From Chloroflexota bacterium (GTDB taxonomy: Bacteria > Chloroflexota > Anaerolineae > Anaerolineales > Villigracilaceae): a DNA stretch of 7,193 bases. The stretch covers positions 1 through 7,193 of the forward strand of contig JACPVD010000355.1 of the NCBI GenBank assembly GCA_016191895.1. Direction: 5' to 3'. Below the pieces are notes generated by a model that had not been told where the DNA came from, did no database searches, and saw only the letters and a list, made by a program, of their open reading frames with translations. A program made the translations under genes and the position numbers. Below, piece by piece: positions 1-5,156 of this stretch (the first letter of the stretch is position 1; the number at the start of each line of letters is the position of its first letter).

Positions 1-738
1 GACAGTGGGTGTGTAGGTGGGCAGGGGCGTCTGAGTCGGGGTGAACGTGAACGTGGGGAACGAAGTAAAGGTCGGCGGGTTGTTTGGATCGGGCGTATTG
101 GTCAGAACCGGGACGTACGTGTTTGTGGGTGTGTTCGGAATTCCCGGGGTAAATGTAAACGTTGCGACGGGTGAAGGGGTGGCGGTTTCCGCGGCGAATC
201 CGGTGGGCAGGGCCGAACCGACGATGGGAATGGAGATCAGGAACGAACGCGCGCTCGCTGAAACAATCCGCATTGGTTTGATCGGGATCAGGGAAATGAT
301 CGGCTCGTACGTAGCCGAGACTTGAACAATGATGCGGTCGCCGTTGCGGATGACGTCGTGTTCGACCGGGCAACTATCGGACGATGGGTCGGGGTCGATA
401 CCGGTAATGGGGATTTGATTTCCATCCGGGTACAGGCCGCGGTCATAGGTGATGTTGATATCATCGAAGATGATGATGAACGCGGATCCGTTTGCCGCCG
501 CGCGGATTCCGTCGCAATCCTGGTAATAGGCGATGTTGTTTACCTCTCCCGCCCCGGAACCGTATCGTGCTGCCTGGCGAGACGCGTTTGCAACCGATGA
601 GAAAATGAAAATCAACCGTCCAACCTCGATGATTCCATACAGGAGCAGGAGCAAGACCGGCAGGGCGAGCATGAACTCGACCATGGCCTGGGCGCGATCG
701 GTTTTTCTGTGTTTGAGGAATGTGATTTTCATAATCAT
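1..738 (-). CDS. TadE-like pseudopilin with Thr/Pro-rich C-terminal linker (3' end beyond window)
   Basis: The frame is open from the ATG at 738-736 to the window edge, giving 246 codons with no stop, so the gene is truncated by the window and not broken. Residues 10-60 match the TadE family: a short basic N-terminus (KHRKTDR), then AQAMVEFMLALP with the conserved Glu21, a hydrophobic helix (about 22-47, including GIIEVGRL) and NASRQAARYG. TadE-like proteins are minor pseudopilins of Flp/Tad pili, inserted in the cytoplasmic membrane and cleaved by a prepilin peptidase. By the usual Glu+5 rule, cleavage would fall between Ala16 and Gln17. Residues about 60-180 form an extracytoplasmic domain with two cysteines (75 and 123). 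From about residue 185 the protein is a Thr/Pro-rich linker (ATPSP, TFTPT), so a further domain may lie outside the window. The start overlaps the upstream peptidase stop (ATGA). A second in-frame ATG lies at 732-730 and could also be used. Confidence 0.85.
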   Translation of the reverse strand, partial: MIMKITFLKHRKTDRAQAMVEFMLALPVLLLLLYGIIEVGRLIFIFSSVANASRQAARYGSGAGEVNNIAYYQDCDGIRAAANGSAFIIIFDDINITYDRGLYPDGNQIPITGIDPDPSSDSCPVEHDVIRNGDRIIVQVSATYEPIISLIPIKPMRIVSASARSFLISIPIVGSALPTGFAAETATPSPVATFTFTPGIPNTPTNTYVPVLTNTPDPNNPPTFTSFPTFTFTPTQTPLPTYTPTV

Positions 739-1532
739 CCCGGTATCAACATGGCGACGAATCGCGGAAAATACATGATCAGGAACGCGCTGGTGATGAA
801 ATAAGGGCCGTAGGGAATGAACATCATCAGGGCGTTTTGCTTGTAGCCGCTGCGAACCACGACCCACAAAACGACGAAAACGCTCACGATTCCGCCGAGC
901 AGGATGCCCATCAGCAGGCCGAACCAGATGAAAGGCCAGCCCAAAATAAAACCGAGAATGGTCGCCAGGATCACGTCTCCCGCGCCGAGGGCTTCCTCGT
1001 CGTCGGGTTCATGGCCCAAGGCGGCGAGTCGCCGGTTGCGCAGTTTTGAAAAAAGGACACCGAAGTAATAAACCGCCAGCATGATCGCCAGCCCGGCGAA
1101 CCCACCCAAAAGGGTAGACTCTACGCCATGAGAAACAGAGCCAGCCAACAGTCCAAACAAAGCCCCGAAGACGCTCGTCGGATGAAGGATCAGGCGGTGT
1201 TCAAGATCGATCACAAAGACGACACCAAAATAAACGATCAAGATCAGCCCGAGAGCGTATCCAAGTTTCGCCGGGGGATTAATTCCAATATAAACGCTTG
1301 CGGCAAGAATCAACGCCTGAACGATCCACGCGCGCACATTGCGAGAGTGGCCGTTGGAACAGCGTCGAAAAAGAAGATAATCATTCCATTTAAAAGCCGT
1401 GCCGCATTGAAGGCAGACCGGCTCGCTGAAACGGCGGGTCAACGGGAGGACATCGCCGAGATAATTAACGAGCCAGCCCGCAAGTATTCCGAAAATGACC
1501 GATATGATCAAAGTGATTATCATCGAATTCAT
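735..1532 (-). CDS. Type IV prepilin peptidase (A24 family aspartic protease)
   Basis: This is a 265-residue polytopic membrane protein of usual family length for the two-domain form. The N-terminal part starts with a hydrophobic helix and a cytoplasmic cysteine motif: CLQC (Cys40, Cys43) and then Cys58. The usual fourth Cys is absent, and His62 lies nearby (CSNGH). The C-terminal part carries the two catalytic aspartates of this family: Asp109 in VIDLEHRLILHP and Asp186 in the GAGD motif. It is followed by several transmembrane segments and the family-like end FIPYGPYF (238-245). The enzyme cleaves the leader peptides of type IV or Flp prepilins and pseudopilins at the cytoplasmic membrane; homologues with the N-terminal domain often also N-methylate the new terminus. 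The gene is directly upstream of, and overlaps, a TadE-like pseudopilin gene, a plausible substrate. The start at 1532 is preceded by a weak GGA about 7 nt upstream; Met4 is the alternative. Family is sure; methyltransferase activity is not. Confidence 0.93.
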   Translation of the reverse strand: MNSMIITLIISVIFGILAGWLVNYLGDVLPLTRRFSEPVCLQCGTAFKWNDYLLFRRCSNGHSRNVRAWIVQALILAASVYIGINPPAKLGYALGLILIVYFGVVFVIDLEHRLILHPTSVFGALFGLLAGSVSHGVESTLLGGFAGLAIMLAVYYFGVLFSKLRNRRLAALGHEPDDEEALGAGDVILATILGFILGWPFIWFGLLMGILLGGIVSVFVVLWVVVRSGYKQNALMMFIPYGPYFITSAFLIMYFPRFVAMLIPG

Positions 1533-1594
1533 TATAATTCCAATTGTTAATGCGATGTAAAGTTGATTCCGATGTAAGCGAATTGTAATCTTTT

Positions 1595-1623
1595 TTGCGG
1601 ATTTTAAAAAACTGCCTTACAAT
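1595..1623 (+). promoter_or_regulatory. Candidate sigma-70-type promoter for murA
   Basis: TTGCGG (1595-1600) and TACAAT (1618-1623) are separated by 17 nt, the optimal spacing. The -10 matches the consensus in 5 of 6 positions and the -35 in 3 of 6. Transcription would begin near 1630, giving a leader of about 105 nt that contains the two hairpins at 1656-1704. This is inferred from sequence only. Confidence 0.45.
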
Positions 1624-1655
1624 CCTGAAAGAGTTATTGGATTCAATACTGGATT

Positions 1656-1704
1656 GCGGACTTCAGTCCGCTTTTGCCAGGCAGATCGCAGACTAAAGTC
1701 TGCG
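1656..1704. repeat. Pair of related small hairpins (GAC-tetraloop-GTC type)
   Basis: Two perfect dyads stand 15 bp apart. The first (1656-1671) is GCGGAC-TTCA-GTCCGC. The second (1687-1704) is CGCAGAC-TAAA-GTCTGCG. They share the core GCrGAC..GTCyGC, and the third stem pair differs by a compensatory change (G-C versus A-T), so pairing is kept although the sequence differs. Neither is followed by a T-tract, so they do not look like terminators. They lie between the candidate murA promoter and its ribosome binding site. A REP-like dispersed repeat is the likeliest explanation; a role in the murA leader is possible. Confidence 0.6.
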
Positions 1705-1723
1705 CTCCGTGATTCAATTCCAG

Positions 1724-1728
1724 AGGAG
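1724..1728 (+). promoter_or_regulatory. Ribosome binding site of murA
   Basis: AGGAG lies 7 nt before the ATG at 1736 and is an almost ideal Shine-Dalgarno element. It fixes the murA start, which also agrees with the family N-terminus. Confidence 0.85.
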
Positions 1729-1735
1729 ATAATCA

Positions 1736-3016
1736 ATGGAAGAATTTGTAATCGAAGGCGGGCATCCCCTGCGCGGCGAGGTGACGCCTTCCGGAAATAA
1801 AAATGCGGCGCTGCCTTTGCTGGCCGCCTGTTTGTTGACCGAGGAGCCGGTGATCCTGCGCAATGTGCCGCAGATTCGGGATGTGCAGATAATGCGAAAC
1901 CTGATCGAAAGCCTCGGCGCGGTTGTGGAGGAACTGGACTCGAACGCTTGGAGAATCACGACAAAGGAATTGATCGCATCCCACCTCGACCCGGACCTGT
2001 GCCGCAAAATTCGGGCGTCGATTCTCATCGCCGGGCCGGTTCTGGCCCGCGCCGGCAGTTTGCGCCTGCCGCCCCCCGGCGGCGACGTGATCGGCCGCCG
2101 CCGCCTGGATACGCATATCCTGGCCTTGCGCGCCCTCGGCGCAAATATCGCCTATGACCGCGTCTTTGAAATCGAATCGAAGGGGTTGCATGGCGCGAAC
2201 ATTTTACTGGACGAGGCAAGCGTCACCGCGACAGAAAACGCGGTGATGGCAGCGGCGCTTGCAAAAGGCGAGACGATCCTTCGCAATGCCGCTTCCGAGC
2301 CGCACGTGCAGGAGGTTTGCCAGTTTTTGAACATACTTGGCGCGAAGATCGACGGCATTGGCTCCAACACGTTGCGCATTACCGGCGTATCGAAACTTAA
2401 CGGCGGCGAATTTACCATTGGCCCCGACTTGATGGAAGTGGTCAGTTACATCGGCGCGGCGGTGGTGACTCGTGGCGAAATCCGCATTCACAACGCTGGC
2501 GTACAACATCTCGAAATGGTGGAACAGGTCTTTCACCGCCTCGGCGTTCACTGGAAAACAGATGGCGATGACCTGATTGTGCCGGCGGAGCAACCGCTTG
2601 TGATCGCCTCCGATTTGGACGGCGCAGTTCCGGAGATCAAAACCAACGTCTGGCCGGCCTTCCCGACAGATATGGCGAGCATTGCCATCACCATGGCCAC
2701 CCAGGCTTCCGGCTCCGTCCTCTTTCACGATTGGATGTTCTCCGGCCGCATGTACTTCACCGATAAGCTGGTCGGTATGGGCGCGAGAATCATCCTGTGC
2801 GATCCATATCGCGTGTTGATTCAGGGTCCTACTCAATTGTATAGCGAACGGCTTGAAAGTCCCGACATTCGCGCCGGGATGGCGTTGTTATTGGCCGCGC
2901 TCGCCGCAAAAGGGACGTCCACCATACGAAACATCCGCCAGATCGAACGCGGCTATGAAAAAGTGGATGAGAAACTCAGGCAACTGGGAGCAAGGATAAC
3001 CCGGCAAATGGAATAA
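1736..3016 (+). CDS. murA: UDP-N-acetylglucosamine 1-carboxyvinyltransferase with Asp in place of the catalytic-loop Cys
   Basis: MurA transfers enolpyruvate from PEP to UDP-GlcNAc, the first committed step of peptidoglycan precursor synthesis, in the cytoplasm. The 426 residues match the family length (E. coli 419). The start is typical (EGGHPLRGEV), followed by SGNKNAALP with Lys22 and Asn23 equivalent to the PEP/UDP-GlcNAc-contacting residues of E. coli. The active-site loop reads LPPPGGDVIGRRRLDTH, so the residue equivalent to E. coli Cys115 is Asp117 (codon GAC at 2084-2086). Arg122 corresponds to E. coli Arg120, and Asp312 in FPTDMAS to the general-base Asp305. Arg379 (DIRAGMALL) and Arg405 (ERGYEKVDEKL) correspond to Arg371 and Arg397. 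All catalytic positions except the Cys are kept, so the enzyme should be active. Asp at this site is known from Mycobacterium tuberculosis, where it causes intrinsic fosfomycin insensitivity. The gene appears monocistronic: a promoter candidate lies upstream and a strong terminator downstream. Confidence 0.97.
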   Translation: MEEFVIEGGHPLRGEVTPSGNKNAALPLLAACLLTEEPVILRNVPQIRDVQIMRNLIESLGAVVEELDSNAWRITTKELIASHLDPDLCRKIRASILIAGPVLARAGSLRLPPPGGDVIGRRRLDTHILALRALGANIAYDRVFEIESKGLHGANILLDEASVTATENAVMAAALAKGETILRNAASEPHVQEVCQFLNILGAKIDGIGSNTLRITGVSKLNGGEFTIGPDLMEVVSYIGAAVVTRGEIRIHNAGVQHLEMVEQVFHRLGVHWKTDGDDLIVPAEQPLVIASDLDGAVPEIKTNVWPAFPTDMASIAITMATQASGSVLFHDWMFSGRMYFTDKLVGMGARIILCDPYRVLIQGPTQLYSERLESPDIRAGMALLLAALAAKGTSTIRNIRQIERGYEKVDEKLRQLGARITRQME

Positions 3017-3030
3017 TTGATTTACTCGTC

Positions 3031-3057
3031 ATTGCGAAGGCGATAGCCCAAAGCAAT
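3031..3057. repeat. Degenerate palindromic intergenic repeat (ATTGCGA..AGCAAT type)
   Basis: ATTGC (3031-3035) and GCAAT (3053-3057) form the outer arms, and GGC (3039-3041) and GCC (3046-3048) form an inner stem around GATA. The sequence resembles the widespread repeat class that reads roughly TCATTGCGA...AAGCAATCTC in many bacterial genomes. It is followed by three CTCG units (3058-3069). The middle of the stem is mismatched, so this is likely a decayed copy. Confidence 0.5.
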
Positions 3058-3091
3058 CTCGCTCGCTCGCTGGAGGAAGGAAAAAGGAAAC

Positions 3092-3128
3092 AAAACACGC
3101 CTTGAAAATTTACATCAAGGCGTGTTTT
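3092..3128. terminator. Strong bidirectional intrinsic terminator between murA and the lipoprotein gene
   Basis: A perfect 14-bp stem (3092-3105 with 3115-3128, core ACACGCCTTGA) encloses a 9-nt loop. The stem is flanked by A-runs on the left and T-runs on the right, so an RNA from either strand ends in a GC hairpin plus U-rich tail. It lies between two convergent genes and would terminate murA on the plus strand and the lipoprotein operon on the minus strand. Confidence 0.92.
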
Positions 3129-3160
3129 TAATGCTGATTTTTTTGATTTCGAAGATTCGT

Positions 3161-3787
3161 TTACGGGCTCTTCATGCTCATAACGTCTTTGCCGACTTTC
3201 AAAATACCCAAATCTTCACAGCCCGCGCCCAATGTCCAACTGCCGGAAGATGTGCTTTGGGTGCCGTTCTTAAAATTCACCCACGCATACCCCCACCAGG
3301 AGCCGGCGGGTATGCTGACTATTTCCTTTCCATTCACCCCAATGTTCATGGACATCGCGCCACACTGACCGAAGGCATTTGGCGTCCAAAGATTCAGCGA
3401 GATAGGCGAAAGCGTGCCGCCGGTTTCGTTTTCGATGCGGATGCGGCATGTCTTCCCGGCCTGCCCAAAATCGATCGGCCCCAAACATGGGTTGCCACCA
3501 GTGGAAGGAGCGGTTGTGGGTGTGGAGAGCGCCGGAACTGCAAGCGTCGGGAGCGATACCGGGGTAAACGTCGGCAAGGTGGTGGGGCTGGGGATTTCGG
3601 TGGGGGGGAGCGAAGTATTGGTTGGGATCGCCAGTTGGGTCGCCGCGACCATTGTCAATGCGGATGCCATTGCCGTGCCTTCCACGTCTGCCGGGGAAAG
3701 GGTCGGGGGAGCGTCTGTCTGTCCGCCGCCGCATGCGGCGAGAAGGACAGTGAGGGCAATCAAGATTGGGGATACTCTTTTGAACAT
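3161..3787 (-). CDS. Lipoprotein of unknown function with Thr/Pro linker and Cys-containing C-terminal domain
   Basis: This 208-residue protein has a clear lipoprotein signal: basic MFKR, a hydrophobic core and the lipobox LAAC, with lipidation predicted at Cys19. Residues about 28-50 form a short Ala/Thr-rich segment (DVEGTAMASALTMVAATQ), and 52-97 a Pro/Thr/Ser-rich linker. Residues about 100-208 form a compact domain with four cysteines (101, 114, 142, 190) that could make two disulfides, and the motif IPAGSWWGYAWV at 159-170. It should be anchored on the outer face of the cytoplasmic membrane. The start at 3787 is chosen because GGAG (3793-3796) lies 5 nt upstream and the signal peptide begins there; a longer reading to 3847 would run into the inverted repeat. 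The C-terminal domain resembles that of the next gene upstream (3930-4607), suggesting distant paralogy. I do not recognise a named family. Confidence 0.85.
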   Translation of the reverse strand: MFKRVSPILIALTVLLAACGGGQTDAPPTLSPADVEGTAMASALTMVAATQLAIPTNTSLPPTEIPSPTTLPTFTPVSLPTLAVPALSTPTTAPSTGGNPCLGPIDFGQAGKTCRIRIENETGGTLSPISLNLWTPNAFGQCGAMSMNIGVNGKEIVSIPAGSWWGYAWVNFKNGTQSTSSGSWTLGAGCEDLGILKVGKDVMSMKSP

Positions 3788-3813
3788 TTTTTCTCCATTT
3801 GTTATTTTACTGT

Positions 3814-3897
3814 TTTTACCGCGAAGGAGCGAAGTTAAGAAATTCAAGAGAATTTTCTTTGATTTTCTTCGCGTTCTTTGTGGGCTTCGCGGTAAAA
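3814..3897. repeat. Nested inverted repeat between the two lipoprotein genes
   Basis: TTTTACCGCGAAG (3814-3826) is repeated exactly inverted at 3885-3897, giving 13-bp arms around 58 bp. Inside, GCGAAG (3829-3834) and CTTCGC (3867-3872) form a second inverted pair around an AT-rich centre (AAGAAATT, TTTTCTTTGATTTTC). The composition differs from the coding sequence on both sides. It looks like a dispersed intergenic palindromic element (REP or miniature inverted-repeat type). As RNA it could fold into a long hairpin between the two genes. Confidence 0.6.
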
Positions 3898-3929
3898 CTT
3901 TTTCCGTTTGTACGGTAGCAAAACTGCTT

Positions 3930-4607
3930 TTATTTTACCTGCACTCGATCCTTGAAAATCGTCAGCGTTAATTCCTGGTCTCTATCCAGCGCGAACTTGC
4001 CGATAATCTTATTTCCGCCGACCCATACCACGTAGACGTATTTTCCAGCCGGGGCGTCGATCTCGATCTTGCGTCCCACAGGATATTCGATGATTGTCGT
4101 AAAACCGTCTTTTGTGGTGCATTGCAGGGAGATATAAACTTCAGCCCTCGAACTGTTGACCAGCGTGATTTCGCCCGAAGGCAAATTGGGCGGCATTGTA
4201 CCATAGTGCTGCGGGTGAAGCGTTTGTGTGGGTGTGGCGCTGATCGCCGGGTTTAGCGTGACGGTAATTGTGCCTGGCGTGACCGGCGCCGACGTACCCG
4301 GCGTGCCTGTGCCGAGCGTGGCGGTCAACGTAAGCAGGATCGGGTTTACCGTCGGCGTTGCGGTTTGAGTTGGGAGCGGCGAAGGAGTCGCTGTGCTGGT
4401 TTCCGCCGCCAATACCGCTGTGTTGCTTGGAACAAGCGTGGGCGAGGGCAGGGCTTGAAGCGTTTGATCCACCTGCGACGCCGCCGTGGCTTGCAGGTCC
4501 ACTTCAATGGGAAACGGGCTGGGTTGCGTATTCGGTTGTTGAAGAAAAGCAGGCATACACGCGCTCAACATCAGGCATAACGCTACGGGCAAAAAAACTT
4601 TTTTCAT
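3930..4607 (-). CDS. Lipoprotein of unknown function with long Thr/Pro linker
   Basis: This 225-residue protein begins MKKVFLPVALCLMLSAC: a lipoprotein signal peptide with lipobox LSAC and predicted lipidation at Cys17. An Ala/Gln-rich stretch (EVDLQATAASQVDQTLQA, 35-52) is followed by a long Thr/Pro/Ser-rich linker (about 53-140, with TATPSPLPTQTATPT). A C-terminal domain of about 80 residues (145-225) is rich in alternating hydrophobic residues, as in a beta sandwich, and holds APAGKYVYVVWVGG at 185-198. GGGAG (4615-4619) is 7 nt before the ATG. It is transcribed in the same direction as trxA upstream (119 bp apart) and the lipoprotein gene downstream (142 bp apart). An ungapped 20-residue segment (Val177-Val196) matches Val151-Val170 of the downstream protein at V, K, PAG and WV, so the two are probably diverged duplicates. 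Function is unknown. Confidence 0.87.
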   Translation of the reverse strand: MKKVFLPVALCLMLSACMPAFLQQPNTQPSPFPIEVDLQATAASQVDQTLQALPSPTLVPSNTAVLAAETSTATPSPLPTQTATPTVNPILLTLTATLGTGTPGTSAPVTPGTITVTLNPAISATPTQTLHPQHYGTMPPNLPSGEITLVNSSRAEVYISLQCTTKDGFTTIIEYPVGRKIEIDAPAGKYVYVVWVGGNKIIGKFALDRDQELTLTIFKDRVQVK

Positions 4608-4726
4608 GGCCCAACTCCCATTTATGCTACTTGCTCACCCTGCGCAGTTCCTCGGTGCCGCGACACGCTTTGCGACGTCGCCCTGTAATTGGAGATAAAT
4701 CCCGCAACACTGCGTACGATGAGATA
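4608..4726. other. Spacer between trxA and lipoprotein gene, with small palindrome
   Basis: I see no clear promoter or T-tailed hairpin here, so read-through from trxA into the lipoprotein genes is possible but not shown. GCGACGTCGC at 4672-4681 is a perfect 10-bp palindrome, and GCGAC occurs again at 4660-4664, so the stretch may be another decayed intergenic repeat. Confidence 0.3.
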
Positions 4727-5071
4727 TTAATTACGGCTGATCACATCCATGAATTGCGTCACCACTTCACGGAGCATGCGTTCGGGAAGCGCGCCCACCT
4801 GGCGATGCACCACCTTGCCGCCCGAAACGAACAATAAGGTGGGAATGCCCTGAATGCCGAATTTCTGCATCCATTCGGCGTGATCGTCGGTGTTGATCTT
4901 GGCTACGATCAATTTGCCTTCCTGTTCCTTTGCCAGTTTTTCGAGCGTGGGCGCGATCATCTTGCACGGGTTGCACCAGGGCGCCCAAAAATCCACGATC
5001 ACCGGTAGCGATGATTGCAGGACGACTTTTTCAAATGATTCGTCTGTAATTTGAACGGGTTCTGAGGTCAT
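4727..5071 (-). CDS. trxA: Thioredoxin with WCNPC active site
   Basis: This is a cytoplasmic thiol-disulfide oxidoreductase of 114 residues, the normal thioredoxin size, with no signal peptide. The fold signatures are present: VIVDFWAPWCNPCK with the redox pair Cys33 and Cys36, buried Asp27 (E. coli Asp26), Pro41 after the active-site helix start, the cis-proline Pro77 in GIPT, and GGKVVHRQVGA near the end. The active site is WCNPC rather than the usual WCGPC; residues between the two cysteines tune redox potential, so behaviour may differ slightly. Thioredoxin would be recycled by a thioredoxin reductase not seen here. The start at 5071 gives the standard N-terminus, with AGGA about 9 nt upstream. 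It is divergent from ftsY and followed on the same strand by two lipoprotein genes. Confidence 0.95.
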   Translation of the reverse strand: MTSEPVQITDESFEKVVLQSSLPVIVDFWAPWCNPCKMIAPTLEKLAKEQEGKLIVAKINTDDHAEWMQKFGIQGIPTLLFVSGGKVVHRQVGALPERMLREVVTQFMDVISRN

Positions 5072-5105
5072 TATCTTTTTTCCTTTTCAATTTATACGAC
5101 AAAAA

Positions 5106-5132
5106 AGTATAACATAGAATCCTGATGTTCAA
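5106..5132 (-). promoter_or_regulatory. Candidate extended -10 promoter for trxA
   Basis: Read on the minus strand, TATACT (5111-5106) is preceded by TGT, forming an extended -10 element, and TTGAAC (5132-5127) lies 15 nt further upstream. The spacing is short for a -35/-10 pair, but the extended -10 can compensate. It would give a leader of about 30 nt before the trxA start. Confidence 0.5.
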
Positions 5133-5142
5133 TTTCGTAAGG

Positions 5143-5148
5143 TATAAT
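5143..5148 (+). promoter_or_regulatory. Candidate -10 box of ftsY implying a leaderless transcript
   Basis: A perfect TATAAT ends 8 nt before the ATG at 5157. Transcription normally starts 6-8 nt after the -10 box, so the mRNA would begin at or within about two nucleotides of the start codon. No Shine-Dalgarno sequence is present in the intervening bases, and no good -35 is seen 16-18 nt upstream. The TAA inside this box also closes the ftsY reading frame upstream, so no earlier start exists. Confidence 0.55.
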
Positions 5149-5156
5149 CGCCGCTC

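Noticed and set aside
41..778. Three plus-strand open frames across this stretch
   Set aside because: They are antisense to the TadE-like gene. Their Gly/Val-rich translation is the complement of Thr/Pro codons, they have no ribosome binding site, and they overlap one another.
1128..1550. 140-codon plus-strand open frame
   Set aside because: It lies antisense to the prepilin peptidase, has a highly charged translation with no recognisable fold, and has no initiation signal. The minus strand has clear catalytic motifs.
1553..1577. CGATGTAA direct repeat (1553-1560 and 1570-1577) as an operator
   Set aside because: Two 8-bp copies 17 bp apart in AT-rich spacer are suggestive but too short to support a binding-site call without conservation data.
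2204..2836. 210-codon minus-strand open frame inside murA
   Set aside because: It is a shadow of murA, whose plus-strand product is unambiguous along the whole stretch.
3058..3071. CRISPR or tandem repeat array
   Set aside because: There are only three 4-base CTCG units with no spacers; it is a simple microrepeat next to a palindromic element.
3122..3971. Long plus-strand open frames (238 and 185 codons)
   Set aside because: They run antisense to the lipoprotein gene and through its intergenic repeat. The minus frame has a lipobox and Shine-Dalgarno, while these have neither a start signal nor a plausible protein composition.
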